Positions 47,305 through 58,059 are shown, numbered from the stretch's first letter. The stretch is 64,000 bases of DNA from Pyrrhosoma nymphula (GCA_963573305.1 OY754336.1:19318699-19382698); one strand, 5' to 3'. The notes: generated by a model from the letters alone, not told the origin. A program made the numbers and translations.

Positions 47305-50300
47305 TTTAGAGATTATCTCCGCCTATGTATACATCATCCTGTCGTTTTTTTACCTAATATGAACTGCGTTTTCATCTCGTTAAAACTTTTCTTATGATTC
47401 ACTGAATATGACGACCAATTTTTATTCATTATCTTTAGTTAGTTCAATGGATCAATGTAACTTTGATGAAAAAATATAAATATCATAAAAAATAAATAAC
47501 AACTCGGGACTTGTGCTTGCAAGATCATTAGATTTCTCGAAGTAATATAAAAATGCATGTTTCACCTTGACTCATAACCATATTTTATTTATCGAATTCA
47601 ACACGATCATAAGTGGTGAAGATGCAATCATAAGAGAAGCGACTAATGATGGATACAAACTAGGAAGGAAAACTCATGAACGTCTCTCATGAAAACTCCA
47701 GGAGCAATGTATAGTTTAATCAAAAGACCACTTCTGTGATCAATGGATTCCGGAAAAGTTTGGACAGCGAAAATGAGTCAAATGTTTGAATCAAATTTTT
47801 GTCAGTTTCCGTTTTTGAATATCGAATTTAGAAGCGAGAGTCCAGATTAATTCAATTTATTTGGACATTCATGTTATTAAAAATTATTATTAATAAGTAA
47901 CTCGGATAAAATATTTAAGAATAGGAACCTGGGATGGTAACGTCTTTCTTAAGGAATGTATGAATTATTGTTATCCTCATGTATTACGTACGTGTAAATG
48001 TAACTAAATTAAAAATATCTTCTAATCACCTGGAAGAAAATTTGCCAAAAATTACCATTTAAGTAGGGGAGAGCATCAATATATTTAAATATTTAATTTA
48101 ATCTCTAACCTTTAAGCTATGTTGAAACTCGCGTGCAGTAAAGAAGTCGAATGCTCATTTTTTGCCGCAGTTCAGAACTCTCAAAGCCCGACCACAAAAG
48201 CAACAACTTCGCGAAACTTAGTCCCACGAAGTACCCTCCAAAAAAAAACATGAAGAGTTTTTAAACACCAAACCATAAAGCCGAGCGAAAACTTTTTAGA
48301 TTCCGTCGGTTATCCCTAAACAAGAATCTTTTAATCTCGTAAGCACGTGGAAAAAATAATGAGATTTCATCGAGAGGGGTGTGTGAGAAGGATCGGAGGC
48401 ATATGTTGCGAGGGCCCGGAGACAAATTGCGGCCTCGTGTGAAGGGAAATTAAAAAGAAAAAAACGTATATATGGGACGGGAGGCTGATCCGTGACGACC
48501 ATCTCGTTGGAAACACTCGGCACATGGAACTGAAAGAGAGAAACACAAGTGGGGCGTTATGGGAAGGAGGAGGGAGGTGGCGGAGAAAAAAGACAAACAG
48601 GTTTGCGACATCGCGACGAAAAAATGGCCACACGCACCGCTCGAAGAAGAAAAGGACTGCCCTGACCGCAGATGTTGTCGCTCCGAGCCGCGGAGTTTAT
48701 GGGCTGAGAATTAGCGAACTATGAGACTCCTTAGAGACAAGGACGCACGCAGTTGGGTCCCTCGCGATATAATGTTACAGCGTGGAGGGGATGACAATAA
48801 TGGAAATATTATGGCAGAGATGGCCTTGGGAGAATGTATCCGAGGCAAGGGGTCGTTGGAGGACTTAGAATGGGAATGGAGGGAGGAAGAAGTATGGAGG
48901 AGAAAACTGTCGCGTTAATAGTCAACGAGCGCTGTTTGGATAATGCACGCGTCTAAAGCATGTTTCAGAGTAAGGTTGGTCTAGAAGAGTTGAGTATAAT
49001 GAAAATAGTTAGTAGTAATATTTTTGTTTAACGTGCTTCGACGGCTTGGGCCATTTCGCACATACTGTCTGCCACGAGCAAACAGGGGCAACAGCACTCG
49101 GACGAATCGGAGGATCACCCATGAGGATAGGGCTAAGCTATTTCGGGAGAGAATATTTTAACAGAGAATAGAAACATTGCCTGATCGCACGTTACCCATG
49201 TCAATGCGGAACAACTTCTGCCTTGGCGGTATCAAGAAGAGTAATATATGCATGAACATGCGTCAAATAATTTAGATTCCTCACAATTAGACGTCAAACA
49301 AGAATTAAAGCATCAATTTACGATCGGATGAGTATCCCACCACGAAGTCTCACAATAAACTCCATTCAACTCAAAGAGTTCCATCTAACCCGAAATGTGC
49401 CAACGGAACTATGATGAGAATCACTATCAGAATTTGGTTAAAATTTGTCTACCATGAAAAGGAAATGCAGAATATGTAAAGCAATGGAAAGTTACACCGT
49501 TCTCATTAGGTAGATATGATTTTAATTCTAAACGTTCCACCTATGATATTTTTTGGAGTCACTTGGTGGTAGTTCACCCATTCCTAAGCCATTTCGACTT
49601 AACCATTAAGGCCGAAGGTCGTGCACCTTAGCACATTTTTCCTTTCGTCCAACACAATCGCTAGTAATTCCGACCTCAATCATTTAACTATAACTACGGG
49701 GCCTGCTCCCACGGCAGAAAAACAAAAATACGTTGAAGTGCTCAAAACTAGATATTTTACAACAATGGAAGCTTAAACAGTGGAAAAAGAATTTGCTCTG
49801 TCAATAATTCCACGAAAAAATGGTAGCGACATTATGGCTCACACAATGACCTATGACCTCCCTGCGATGACACGCTGGGAAATACGCGAGTGTTGGTAGG
49901 TCGAGACGCACTGAGGAAGATACAGCGGGAGGAAGAATAATCTCTAGCAGGAGAGGGACATATTTTTCGGCGTGGAGGAGGTCGAAGTAGGGAGGCTGCA
50001 GAAAAGCGAAAGTGATTGATGGAGTTCACGGAATAGCAAAACCGAATGGGATGAGGAGCAGCGATGAAGGAGAGATAGCGAGAAGAGGAAGGAAGGACTC
50101 CTTCCACTCCTCCATCGTCGAGCTCACTTCCCGATAGAGGAGAGGGCCGAAAGGTGAGGGGGGATGGATGGGTACAAGGGCGAGGGGGACACAGCACTCC
50201 AGAAGAAGGGAGTTCATTGATATTGATAAGGGACGGGTTCCACCACGCCCGCCTCCACGACTAATGGACGCATCCATCGCAAAAAATGCCTGCTACACGA

Positions 50301-50600
50301 CTGCTGATCATTGGGAACTGGTGAGTAAAGAAAATGTCAAATGAAAAAAAGGATTCCCAGTACCAGTATGACGCACTCTCACATTAACACTGTGATAAAA
50401 TGAGTACGCTTCCTTAACAAAAATATACGGACTGGTGGGTCACCAGTTACGTCGTCTTGAAATACAACTAACGATGAGAAAATGCGTCGACAAATTTGTC
50501 TAGGTACTCATAGTAATTTTCGAAAATTGAACTTTTTGACTTAACACTTATATGAAACGTAAAACAAGTTTCGGCTTAATAAACACCACTATGTTTAGCC
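47305..50600. other. non-coding DNA including two purine-rich patches
   Basis: 48360-48900 and 49850-50190 are G/A-rich on + and carry compositional frames. The rest is AT-rich with no recognisable gene. Confidence 0.5.
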
Positions 50601-50657
50601 AGTAAAATGTTTTACTATCTATACCTGATGATTTCTAATTTTTTTTGTTATCCGTAC

Positions 50658-50682
50658 CTAACGATGGCTTATTTATCCGAAA
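50658..50682 (+). other. hammerhead-like hairpin motif (PLE type), degenerate
   Basis: CTAACGATGG, an AT-rich loop and ATCCGAAACG fit the CTGANGA-stem-GAAAC pattern with one change in the first box and a weak stem (GATGG/TTATC). No PLE coding remnant or conserved tail is obvious nearby. Confidence 0.35.
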
Positions 50683-50922
50683 CGTGTAGTACGTTTAGTG
50701 AATTAGTTTTGGAAAAAAGTGCTAGATACTATGCATTGAATTCTTCTTTACACTTCGTCTCACCGAATATCATTACTTTTGAATCTACTTACTACCCTAC
50801 CAGCCGCCACAGGGATGTATGGGCGGAGGTGTTATGCAATGCAAAAGGTAGGGGGGTAGGGAAAAGGTAGAGGATTACGGAGAGACCGGAGTGAATTGTA
50901 TGTGAGAGGAGTGTCATAGTAA

Positions 50923-51020
50923 GTAGAAATTACCTCAGGAAAAAATTCATCTAGACCGGGAATCGAACCACGTACATTTGGCTTGCCAGGCCAATGCGCA
51001 GACCACCACGCTACCCAGGC
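50923..51020 (-). mobile_element. tRNA-derived SINE, minus copy of a head-to-head pair
   Basis: On the minus strand: GCCTGGGTAGCGTGGTGGTC (A-box region), GTGGTTCGATTCCCGG (B box), then TTTTTTCCTGAGGTAATTTC. The plus copy at 51.13 kb matches it across head, B box and tail. The CTACCCAGGC end, which could look like a tRNA arm, is inside the SINE head. Confidence 0.75.
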
Positions 51021-51129
51021 TTCCTTATTTCTTCGGGAATTTTTAGAGGATTTAAGCGAAGTAGATGTTCAGCCCCGAAGGTCGATCATGGGTCGCAATC
51101 GTAAGAGAAACGCGATCCTTGACTGATAC

Positions 51130-51210
51130 TTGGGTGGCGTGATGGTCCACGCATTGGTCCGTGATTCGATTCCCGGTTGAGGTGGATTTATTTCCTGAGG
51201 CAATTTCTAC
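51130..51210 (+). mobile_element. tRNA-derived SINE, plus copy of a head-to-head pair
   Basis: TGGGTGGCGTGATGGTCC, GTGATTCGATTCCCGG and TTATTTCCTGAGGCAATTTC are in the same order as in the minus copy 110 bp to the left. Tails point outwards. Confidence 0.75.
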
Positions 51211-51214
51211 GTAT

Positions 51215-52860
51215 TTTCATCGCCAGCTTTGCCAGAACGGAAATTATCTTCATACGAGTTTCTTAGTGTCTTGCTATTTTTCTGTTTAAGTCACTTTTTG
51301 CACGTAAAAATTAGGAAATTTCGTACCTATGAATTCGGTAGTGTATCTCAATTATTTTGTCCCTTTTATCCGTATCTTGTAACACTGGGTCATAATAACA
51401 TCCTCCGTGTTGTTCTGAAACTCCCGGAAACCATAGCCAGTTAATTAACGAAAAATTACTGAGTGAACACTGACTTTAAATAAAGGTATTCGATATTTTC
51501 GAAACCACTTAAAAAATAATCAAAAATATTCGGTCACGGCTACTGTGAAAAGCTAAAAAAAAAACAAACGTCTTCAGATATCCTTCAACTCTCGCACCGT
51601 AGCGTACGAGGCACTGCGAAGGAACACACCGCCATAATCTCTATTTAGATCGCCATCAAACCGTTTACTTCCCTGCCCACGGGGCCTACAGTACATTTTA
51701 GACAGTAAAGGCACCGCGAGGCGTTAAAAAGAGCCTAATTACACACCATTCTAATCAAAATGTAAATGTGAACCATCTTTCCTACGGGCTTGTAAATAAT
51801 AACCGACGTCACTAAGACCTGAAGGTGGGAGGCAGCGCATTATTTAAGCTCGGCGAAAGGCGGAAGCCAACCTGATGTTTGAGTAACACAACGCAAATAC
51901 TCGAGTTATCTCAGCGTTAAGGCAGTGCCTTTACGGGACCGTACACCGCGCCCGATGCAACGCTAAACCCTGGATATTACGGCATATCTCCGAGCCAGGA
52001 TCAGAAGGTAATAACTCAAAGTACCGCCGTGTCATGAGAACCATCCCTCCAACTTCCGCATGACTGAGCATTAAATACCAATTATAGCTTGGAGGTGCCT
52101 ACGCAAAAATAAAAAAAAGTATTTTTTTCCTCTCTGCACAGCGGATGCATGGCGTATTATATGCGCCTCCAATCCATCGGTCAGTCAGCGCGAGGGATTG
52201 CCACAAATATTTTCACGTCGCGAACACCGTCGACTCTGCGGCCGAGCACAGCCGTGGACAATTGGCCCAATCGCTATAACGGCCCAAAAATTCCGATAAT
52301 GACGGATGAAATGGGGACAGCCAGCGGGCGGGGAAGTTTACTGGGAAGAGGAGAATTTTGATGAACTGATGAGAAAAAACCGATCCCCTTCCTCGCTCTC
52401 TCCAATTCTCGCCCACGCCTCTTCCCACTTAATTCTCCTCCCAAAGCCGTCGCATATACCGTAATAGTCACTACAGAAGCCTTAAGTTCTGCCTAAGGCT
52501 GATGGTATGTGCACAGGACACTAAGTCACGGAGGGAACTAGCCTAGCAGAAGGGATAGTGTGAAGGAACGGAGGAAAAATAGAAGAGTGTAAAGATAAAA
52601 GGTAATCTGAAACCTCTGACTGTCAGATTATCCGCTTAGGGAGAGTGGCTGGCGCACTGCTCGGGTTTGAATAGTGTGTGACGTAGAGTGGAGTAATAGC
52701 CATCTGATCGTCAATTGATGTTATTATCCGAAAACTGATTGTGAGACGTCTATTTCTGGGGGATTACTTGACGTCTGTTCATGTTCTCTTGTTGCAATAT
52801 CATCATAGCAGACGTCCCGCACTGACGCAGCTAACGTTTAACCAGACGATTTTGCTACTA
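51215..52860. other. non-coding DNA, no gene recognised
   Basis: Mixed composition; short frames only. A tRNA-like GGGTTTGAAT near 52664 lacks a partner A box. Confidence 0.55.
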
Positions 52861-52864
52861 ATTT

Positions 52865-53735
52865 TTTATATATCATCATTGCTGCTACTGTCCGCAGACA
52901 GGTTTCAACGGTAGCGTTGTCTCAACAGCATTCTCTCCTGGGCTTCTCTCTTCATCTCTGCATAACTCCTTCTTTCTTTCATGTCCCTCAGCATTCCGTG
53001 CCTCCTCCTTCCTCTTCCTCTCTTCCCTTCTAATTTCCCTTCTATTATTAATTTCTGTAGGCTGTTATTCCTTAATATTTGTCCAATCCATTTTGCCTTT
53101 CTCTTTTTAATTTCTCCTAGTATACTTCTTTCTTCTCCAATCCTCCTTAGCATTTCTTCATTCGTGATCTTATCATTCCATCCAATCTACTCCATTCGTC
53201 GCCATAGCCACATTTCAAAGCTTTCTAAGTACTTTTCTTCTCTCTTCTTCAACGTCCACGTTTCGAATCCATACAACACAATTCTCCATATAAAGCATTT
53301 TGCAAAAATTTTTCTAATGTCAATCTTGATGTTCCTTGCTGTCACCAGTTCCTTAATCTTGCTAAATGCTACTTTTCCTTGCCCAATTCTGCTTTCAGTA
53401 CAGCTGCCATTCTGTGTAACTATACTTCCCAGGTACTTGAAAGAGCTTACTTGTTTTAAATTTTCTTCCTCCAGCCATATAAGGGCTCTTCTGTCTTCGC
53501 TATTCTCATTACCTTTGTTTATTTCTGTTTATTCTCATTCCGTAGTCTTCACTCTTCTTCCTAATTCTTTCCATCATTTTCTGAAGCTCGTCTTCATTCT
53601 CTGCTATTATAACCTGGTCATCAGCATATTTTATGGATTTTATTCTCTCACCTCCCACTTTTATCCCCCAATGTCTTCTAAAGCTTCTTCCAGCAGTTTG
53701 TCAGCATACAAGTTAAAGAGGAATGGTGACAGACA
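52865..53735 (-). mobile_element. RTE-like LINE, 3' half of the reverse-transcriptase ORF, inactivated
   Basis: The minus strand shows the RT palm block LSPFLFNLYADKLL, the catalytic box KYADDQVIIAENEDEL at about 53580-53628, then KYLGSIVTQNG, CFIWRIVLYGFETWTLKK and LESFEMWLWRRME. Next is an in-frame stop, and the C-terminus KRKAKWIGQILRNN ... EGKRGRGRRR ends at 52905. The last 82 codons after the stop stay open. Frameshifts near 53500 and 53670 separate other blocks. The endonuclease and RT N-terminus are missing, so it is 5'-truncated and dead. The 263-codon + frame over 52981-53772 is its antisense shadow. Order and motifs fit RTE-like LINEs common in insects. Confidence 0.9.
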
Positions 53736-53739
53736 GCAT

Positions 53740-54225
53740 TATAATTTTACATATAGTAGTATAAGAATATAAATGCCTGAGTTCTACCCTCATTAAATTC
53801 GACGCCCCGAGAAAAATACTCAATTACTATAAAACACGCAGGGTAGTCAACAGTAGCAAAGGCATAGAACTGCAACCGATTCACCCGCTGATACTGGTTT
53901 TCAGCAAATAGACTCCTCCAGTACCAAAGTCGTCAACTACCAATCTGCTACAAGCTTTCACGAGGGATTAACCCAAACATAATTGAAGACAGTTTGTATA
54001 AAATTATTAATTTATTTTTCTTTTGAAAACGAGACTAGAGTCTCCCGCGAGAATTAAGACCGAGATGAGACTGAGGTTTATGAAATCGAGACGAGAGTTC
54101 TTAACCCTCAAATAGAGTTCGGAAAACGAGACTGACCCAAGTATCGTCTCATCCTGTGGCAACACTACTCCAGAGAGACATTATTTAAAAAATGAGAACT
54201 TTATGAGGAACAGATCAATTCAAAA
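53740..54225. other. short unique stretch between two insertions
   Basis: AT-rich, without a recognised gene or repeat. Confidence 0.5.
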
Positions 54226-54227
54226 TA

Positions 54228-54451
54228 TAACTGTATGTCAGCTCGTAGGCTTCCGCGGGTGGAGTTTTGACTGTTTATTTTTTCGGGATTCATTCCGTGA
54301 CGTTAAAATTGCAAAAAAACAATATTTCGCTGGTCCTCCTGCCAGTTAAATTGATGAAGCTGGCAGGAGGACCAGCGAAATATTGTTTTTTTTTGCAATT
54401 TTAACATCGCGGAATGAATCCCGAAAAAAGAAACAGTCGTAACTGTATGTC
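54228..54451 (-). mobile_element. PLE-related foldback hairpin element, 200 bp between 12-bp direct repeats
   Basis: Arms 54269-54345 and 54360-54438 are nearly perfect inverted repeats (three substitutions and a 2-nt length difference in an A run over about 78 bp) around a 14-nt loop. At the tip lies TTGATGA, an extra A, stem GCTGG/CCAGC, then GAAA (54351-54380), a hammerhead-like core with one change in the first box. The tail, on the minus strand, contains CCCGCGGAAGCCTACGAG. TAACTGTATGTC flanks the insert at 54228-54239 and 54440-54451. It is the same family as 5.64-5.84 kb, and its more similar arms imply a younger copy. Confidence 0.9.
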
Positions 54452-54813
54452 GTTTGTATGTTTTTTAAATGAATTTTACAAAATGCATTTATTGCTAATC
54501 GTATTACTTTTTACAGAATCGCAAAAATATCTTCGATATGGAAGGCGTTTTCAGCATGCGGTGTGAAGCAAATAGGTTAACTCCTGAAATATTTAGTTTA
54601 TTTCTAAGAAGTTCCGTTGATAAAATAGGTTCTTAGTCATTAATATTTCAACATTTACTTCAAATTCCTCACTACTGCATTTATTATAGTACAAAATGAA
54701 AATTTGGTGTATGCTATCACAATAGACAAATCTCGGACAAACTACCATAAAACAATTTTTTTCGTAGATTTTCGAGGTTCATTTTAATTTTGGTAAGTCT
54801 CTTTCTTTTGCAG

Positions 54814-55077
54814 ACAAAGAGAGCCATAGGATGCAGACTGAAGGGACACGAACGGGCTTATCGGAAGAAAGATTGGTATCACTCTGCCGTGGCTGAGCAC
54901 ACACTTTTAGAAGGTCACAGTATTGACATCAAAAGGGCGAAAGTTTAATGTAAAGAAATTACCTACTATCCACGGATCATTAGGGAAGCCATTGGAAGAG
55001 AAAAAAGACTTAACAACCTAAACAGAGAAGATGACTACAAACTTCCTTATACGTGGAAAAAACTTTTTAAAAACTAA
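54814..55077 (+). pseudogene. PLE endonuclease (GIY-YIG) C-terminal fragment
   Basis: This is an 87-codon reading frame with a single internal stop after codon 44. In PLEs this domain nicks target DNA for reverse transcription. Here only the segment after the GIY-YIG tip remains, beginning at TKRAIGCR. A GTAAGT ... TTTTGCAG stretch (54793-54813) directly precedes it and looks like a tiny intron or intron remnant, which is notable because Penelope elements can carry introns. The product cannot be functional. Confidence 0.85.
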
Positions 55078-55152
55078 AGTATTAATTAATCACGCTGTAC
55101 ATAACAACCGCTTAAGTTTGTTTATTTATTTTTCATTGTTGATTTAGAATGC

Positions 55153-55183
55153 CTGACGAAGTCGGCAGATTAGCACGGCGAAA
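55153..55183 (+). other. hammerhead-like motif in the PLE 3' region
   Basis: CTGACGA, an extra A, stem GTCG/CGGC (one G-U pair) with an 11-nt loop, then GAAAC, 76 nt after the PLE stop codon. PLE terminal repeats are known to encode hammerhead ribozymes, so the position fits. The extra base before stem II and the poorly formed stem III make activity uncertain. Confidence 0.55.
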
Positions 55184-55249
55184 CTGTTGCTAAAAAGTTT
55201 AGTTTAATCGCAGAAAACTAGAAGAAACTTACCAAACTACCATAAAACT

Positions 55250-55925
55250 ATTTTGTTAGTTTAAAATATTCCCATGTATGAGGTAATTCTAATTTCGTTT
55301 GGATTTAGCTGCTTCCTTTTTAACTATTTGTCGCGACACAGAGCAAAGAGATGGCGTGAATGCATTCCGGAAAGTTACGTTGTTACACACATTAGTAGTC
55401 TGAGCCGGGCATCATCCTCTTGGGGGATACTCCAGGCGAAGCGCTCTTCTATTTCGGCGCACATGACGAGGAGGCGACATCGAGGCTGAGACGAAAAAAG
55501 AAGCGATAAAGGCGACGAAAGTGTGAAGCCGGAAAAAGCTGCCGTTTTAAAAAATTCAACAGTGATTTGTCACCTCGCGGCCCCGACGATGGCTCAATGA
55601 AATGTGCGCTATTTCGGCCGTAACTCACTCGCTCGCCGTGCCGTGAGCCCTCCTTCCCCTCACCCCCCACACCCCTCACCAAACCCACCTCCCCTCATCA
55701 CACCACCTCGGGAAATACTCTCGCACGGGATCGCCCATCGCCATCCGTACCGAACCACACTCCCCTCGTACCACGTCACTTCCCCACTCTCAGCTCCATC
55801 AACGACTCCAGTGACTCCCTCTCGATTTCAGTGACCATTACAATAACATTGCGATACAAAAACTCACCCTCGTTAATATAAAGAACGTTTTATTCCTCTC
55901 CCTCTTCCAATGCCTTTTCCTCTTC
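55250..55925. other. non-coding DNA with a C-rich patch
   Basis: 55630-55820 is pyrimidine-rich on + (CCACACCCC, CCTCCCC) like the other islands. No gene recognised. Confidence 0.5.
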
Positions 55926-55929
55926 TCTC

Positions 55930-56491
55930 TGGTGGTGGTACTAAAAGAACACAACAGTTTCATTGCCACTGTTTCGCAACCGAAACAGTTTCAAAACGAA
56001 AGAGTTCTGTGAAACATCCTGTCGTGGGAAACAGCTAGAGGCATACCAAACAACAGGCGATCGATCGGCGCTCTTAATAGCATGGCTGGTATGTCTGCAT
56101 TCCAAGTAACAAGAAATCTTTCACTCAAATAAAGTAACAATTTTATTTGGATTCATGAAAGATAGGTACGTCATAGTTATTATTCTATCTGCAACGATGG
56201 GCGGACATGTGTTGGCTGAATAAACCAGCAACTGCCTTCAACAGGTTCAAATCCAACAAATTGTATCTTATAAACTCAGTCACACGTGCAGTGCAACTGG
56301 AACAGAATAGAAGTCGAAGCAATCAGCTTCGGCTTCATCAGTTGCCGCTGCACAGCACAGAGCGTAACGGCACGGCTGCGGCATGATCACGAAAAAAACC
56401 TGTTATTTGCAACAGCTATTTGAAACAGTTGTCTGACCGATATAGTTGCGGCTGCAGCCGTTTCTCTGCGACAACACTTAATTCCACCACT
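55930..56491. mobile_element. candidate short inverted-repeat DNA element
   Basis: The left end GGTGGTGGTACTAAAAG and the right end, read in reverse, AGTGGTGGAATTAAGTG are similar over about 15 bases. The interior contains several ACAGTTT/AAACAGTT words in both orientations and a central stretch without coding capacity. No convincing target duplication was found. It could be a decayed MITE. Confidence 0.3.
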
Positions 56492-56499
56492 ATTTCTCT

Positions 56500-56900
56500 T
56501 CCATTTCCATGGCTGTTGCCCAAACACGCCACCGTGGCGTGGCAGCTCGCAGAATAATGAATGGAAGTAGATTTTTCTCAAAATTCATTTCACCTTTAGA
56601 GACGCTTCACACAGAGCATAAGAGCACAGCTTAATACGAAAGGATTAGGCATCCGAGACGGGAACGCGTTCACAAAATGTCTTGAGATCATTAACTCAGA
56701 TAAAAGCTATCGTTCATTAATCAACACTCAGAGTTCGGATCTCACATCAAGGAGTCCGGAGTCGGGTCTCTGAGGACCCATACAGTTAAGTAAATCGTCC
56801 AAGGTCGACATCCAAGTGTCCTGTAGCATCAAATGAATGAAAAATGAACAAGGTATTTAATTCATATTATTATTAAAGTATTACGTAGTGTAGGAACGCA
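56500..56900. other. short unique stretch
   Basis: Nothing recognised. A tRNA-B-box-like GAGTTCGGATCTC lies near 56730 without other SINE features. Confidence 0.45.
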
Positions 56901-56929
56901 AATATTAAGTGAGTAAATCGTACAAATAC

Positions 56930-57846
56930 ATGAAAATGCCTTGGCACCTGTGTGTGTCTGTTAATCACGCAAAAACCCCTGTACCGAATGATCTGAAATT
57001 ATGCATGAACATACCTAATATACCTTCTCCAAACATGGGCTTATTGTCGTTTTGAAATGCTTTCACCAATTCAAGATTACGGTGTTTATTGAGACATTTT
57101 AAAGCCCTCTTTTGAGAACATTAGGGAGAAGGGAATATTTATGCTATGTGGATATATATTTTTGCACGAAAGATTGCTGTTGCTAGTAGAGGTGATTTAA
57201 AGGTAGCACTTGAGACATTTTAAAGTTCTCTTTAGGAAACTTTGGATATATTGAGATTTTTACTCACATAATTATTTCATTATTAATATTTTCAGTACAC
57301 AAAGAATATGCCTAAGAGAAGAACGCGTAATCTATCTCAAAGATCTGCTACGGTAAGGGCAATGTCCTCTTTGCAGTAGAACGATTCTCAAGAACAACGA
57401 GAAAAACCATTAACGTTGGACGCTGTCAGACACGACATTCAACGTTCTTCAGAAGCATCAGGAGGAGGAGCATCAGGCAAAATATTTCAATATGTACTTA
57501 CGCCATGCTTCTATCAGCTGCTTCATTTCAATTATAAATTCGAATGTTGTCTCTGTTGGTACTCGAAAATAAATCTCGCTCAATCTCACTTAGGGAAAAA
57601 AAATGTTAATGCTGATCTTCCCCACTCCTCCCTCACGAACCTGGAATACTTTTATTAGTTTTACTGTTTTAAAAATGAACAATATCAGCAAAATAGCTCA
57701 ATGCTATACATCATTAAGCGGCAAAACGGGTATAAAACTAAGATTAGAAATGAGAAGTCAGATTCTTTTCCGTATGAATAAAACTACTATATTATTTCTT
57801 ACTTTTATCTCTCCCTTTTAAAATCAGCGGGGATTTTTGCTAGTAA
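56930..57846 (+). mobile_element. Helitron-like element remnant
   Basis: The leader TGTGTGTCTGTTAATCACGC, then AAAAACC and GATCTGAAATTATGCATG, is the sort of sequence seen at the start of arthropod Helitron-like elements. After a plausible acceptor (ATATTTTCAG), an ATG at 57308 opens MPKRRTRNLSQRSA, resembling the Arg/Ser-rich N-terminus of Helitron helicase proteins. A TAG at 57377 interrupts it and the frame resumes with SQEQREK and DAVRHDIQRSSEAS. No Rep or helicase domain follows. The right side ends near GCGGGGATTTTTGCTAGTA, reminiscent of Helitron-like 3' ends. Boundaries are approximate. Confidence 0.6.
57308..57480 (+). pseudogene. N-terminal fragment of a Helitron-type protein
   Basis: Fifty to sixty codons with one internal stop (57377-57379). 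The composition (Arg/Ser/Gln/Glu, with EQRE and RxDxxR spacing) fits the repetitive N-terminal segment seen before the Helitron N domain. The HUH Rep and helicase parts are absent, so it is a fragment of a non-autonomous or decayed copy. Confidence 0.5.
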
Positions 57847-58059
57847 GCAATAATTACAAATGAAGATGTAAGATCTGGTGCTTTTCCGGTGCTTTTGATG
57901 CATACATTTTTTTAAGGTTCTCCACCGAGTTAATGCTTACATACTGGCCGAGGTTTCTATGTTATCTTACTCTACTCGCCATTGTTGAATTAATTAAAGA
58001 GTTTTACTCACTCAGCACCTTTCTAACCAGATGATACATCAAATACCCAAAATCACTAA

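Larger units (their letters stand above)
54738..55248 (+). mobile_element. Penelope-like retroelement, 5'-truncated, with 16-bp target duplication
   Basis: The insert 54754-55232 is flanked by CAAACTACCATAAAAC at 54738-54753 and 55233-55248. Codons 54814-55077 encode the C-terminal part of the PLE GIY-YIG endonuclease: KRAIGCRLKGH (the R...H element), SAVAEHTLLEGH, YYPRIIREAI (catalytic-Glu region) and NNLNREDDYKL (conserved Asn region), ending at TAA 55075. One in-frame stop at 54946 inactivates it. The GIY-YIG tip and all of the RT are missing. Downstream is a hammerhead-like motif at 55153-55183 and a tail TCGCAGAAAACTAGAAGAA just before the right repeat. Confidence 0.9.

Noticed and set aside
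50941..51020. tRNA gene candidate on the minus strand
   Set aside because: A second inverted copy with the same non-tRNA tail shows it is a SINE.
52981..53772. 263-codon + strand frame, the longest in the window
   Set aside because: It is antisense to a clear reverse-transcriptase fragment with a YADD box on the minus strand.
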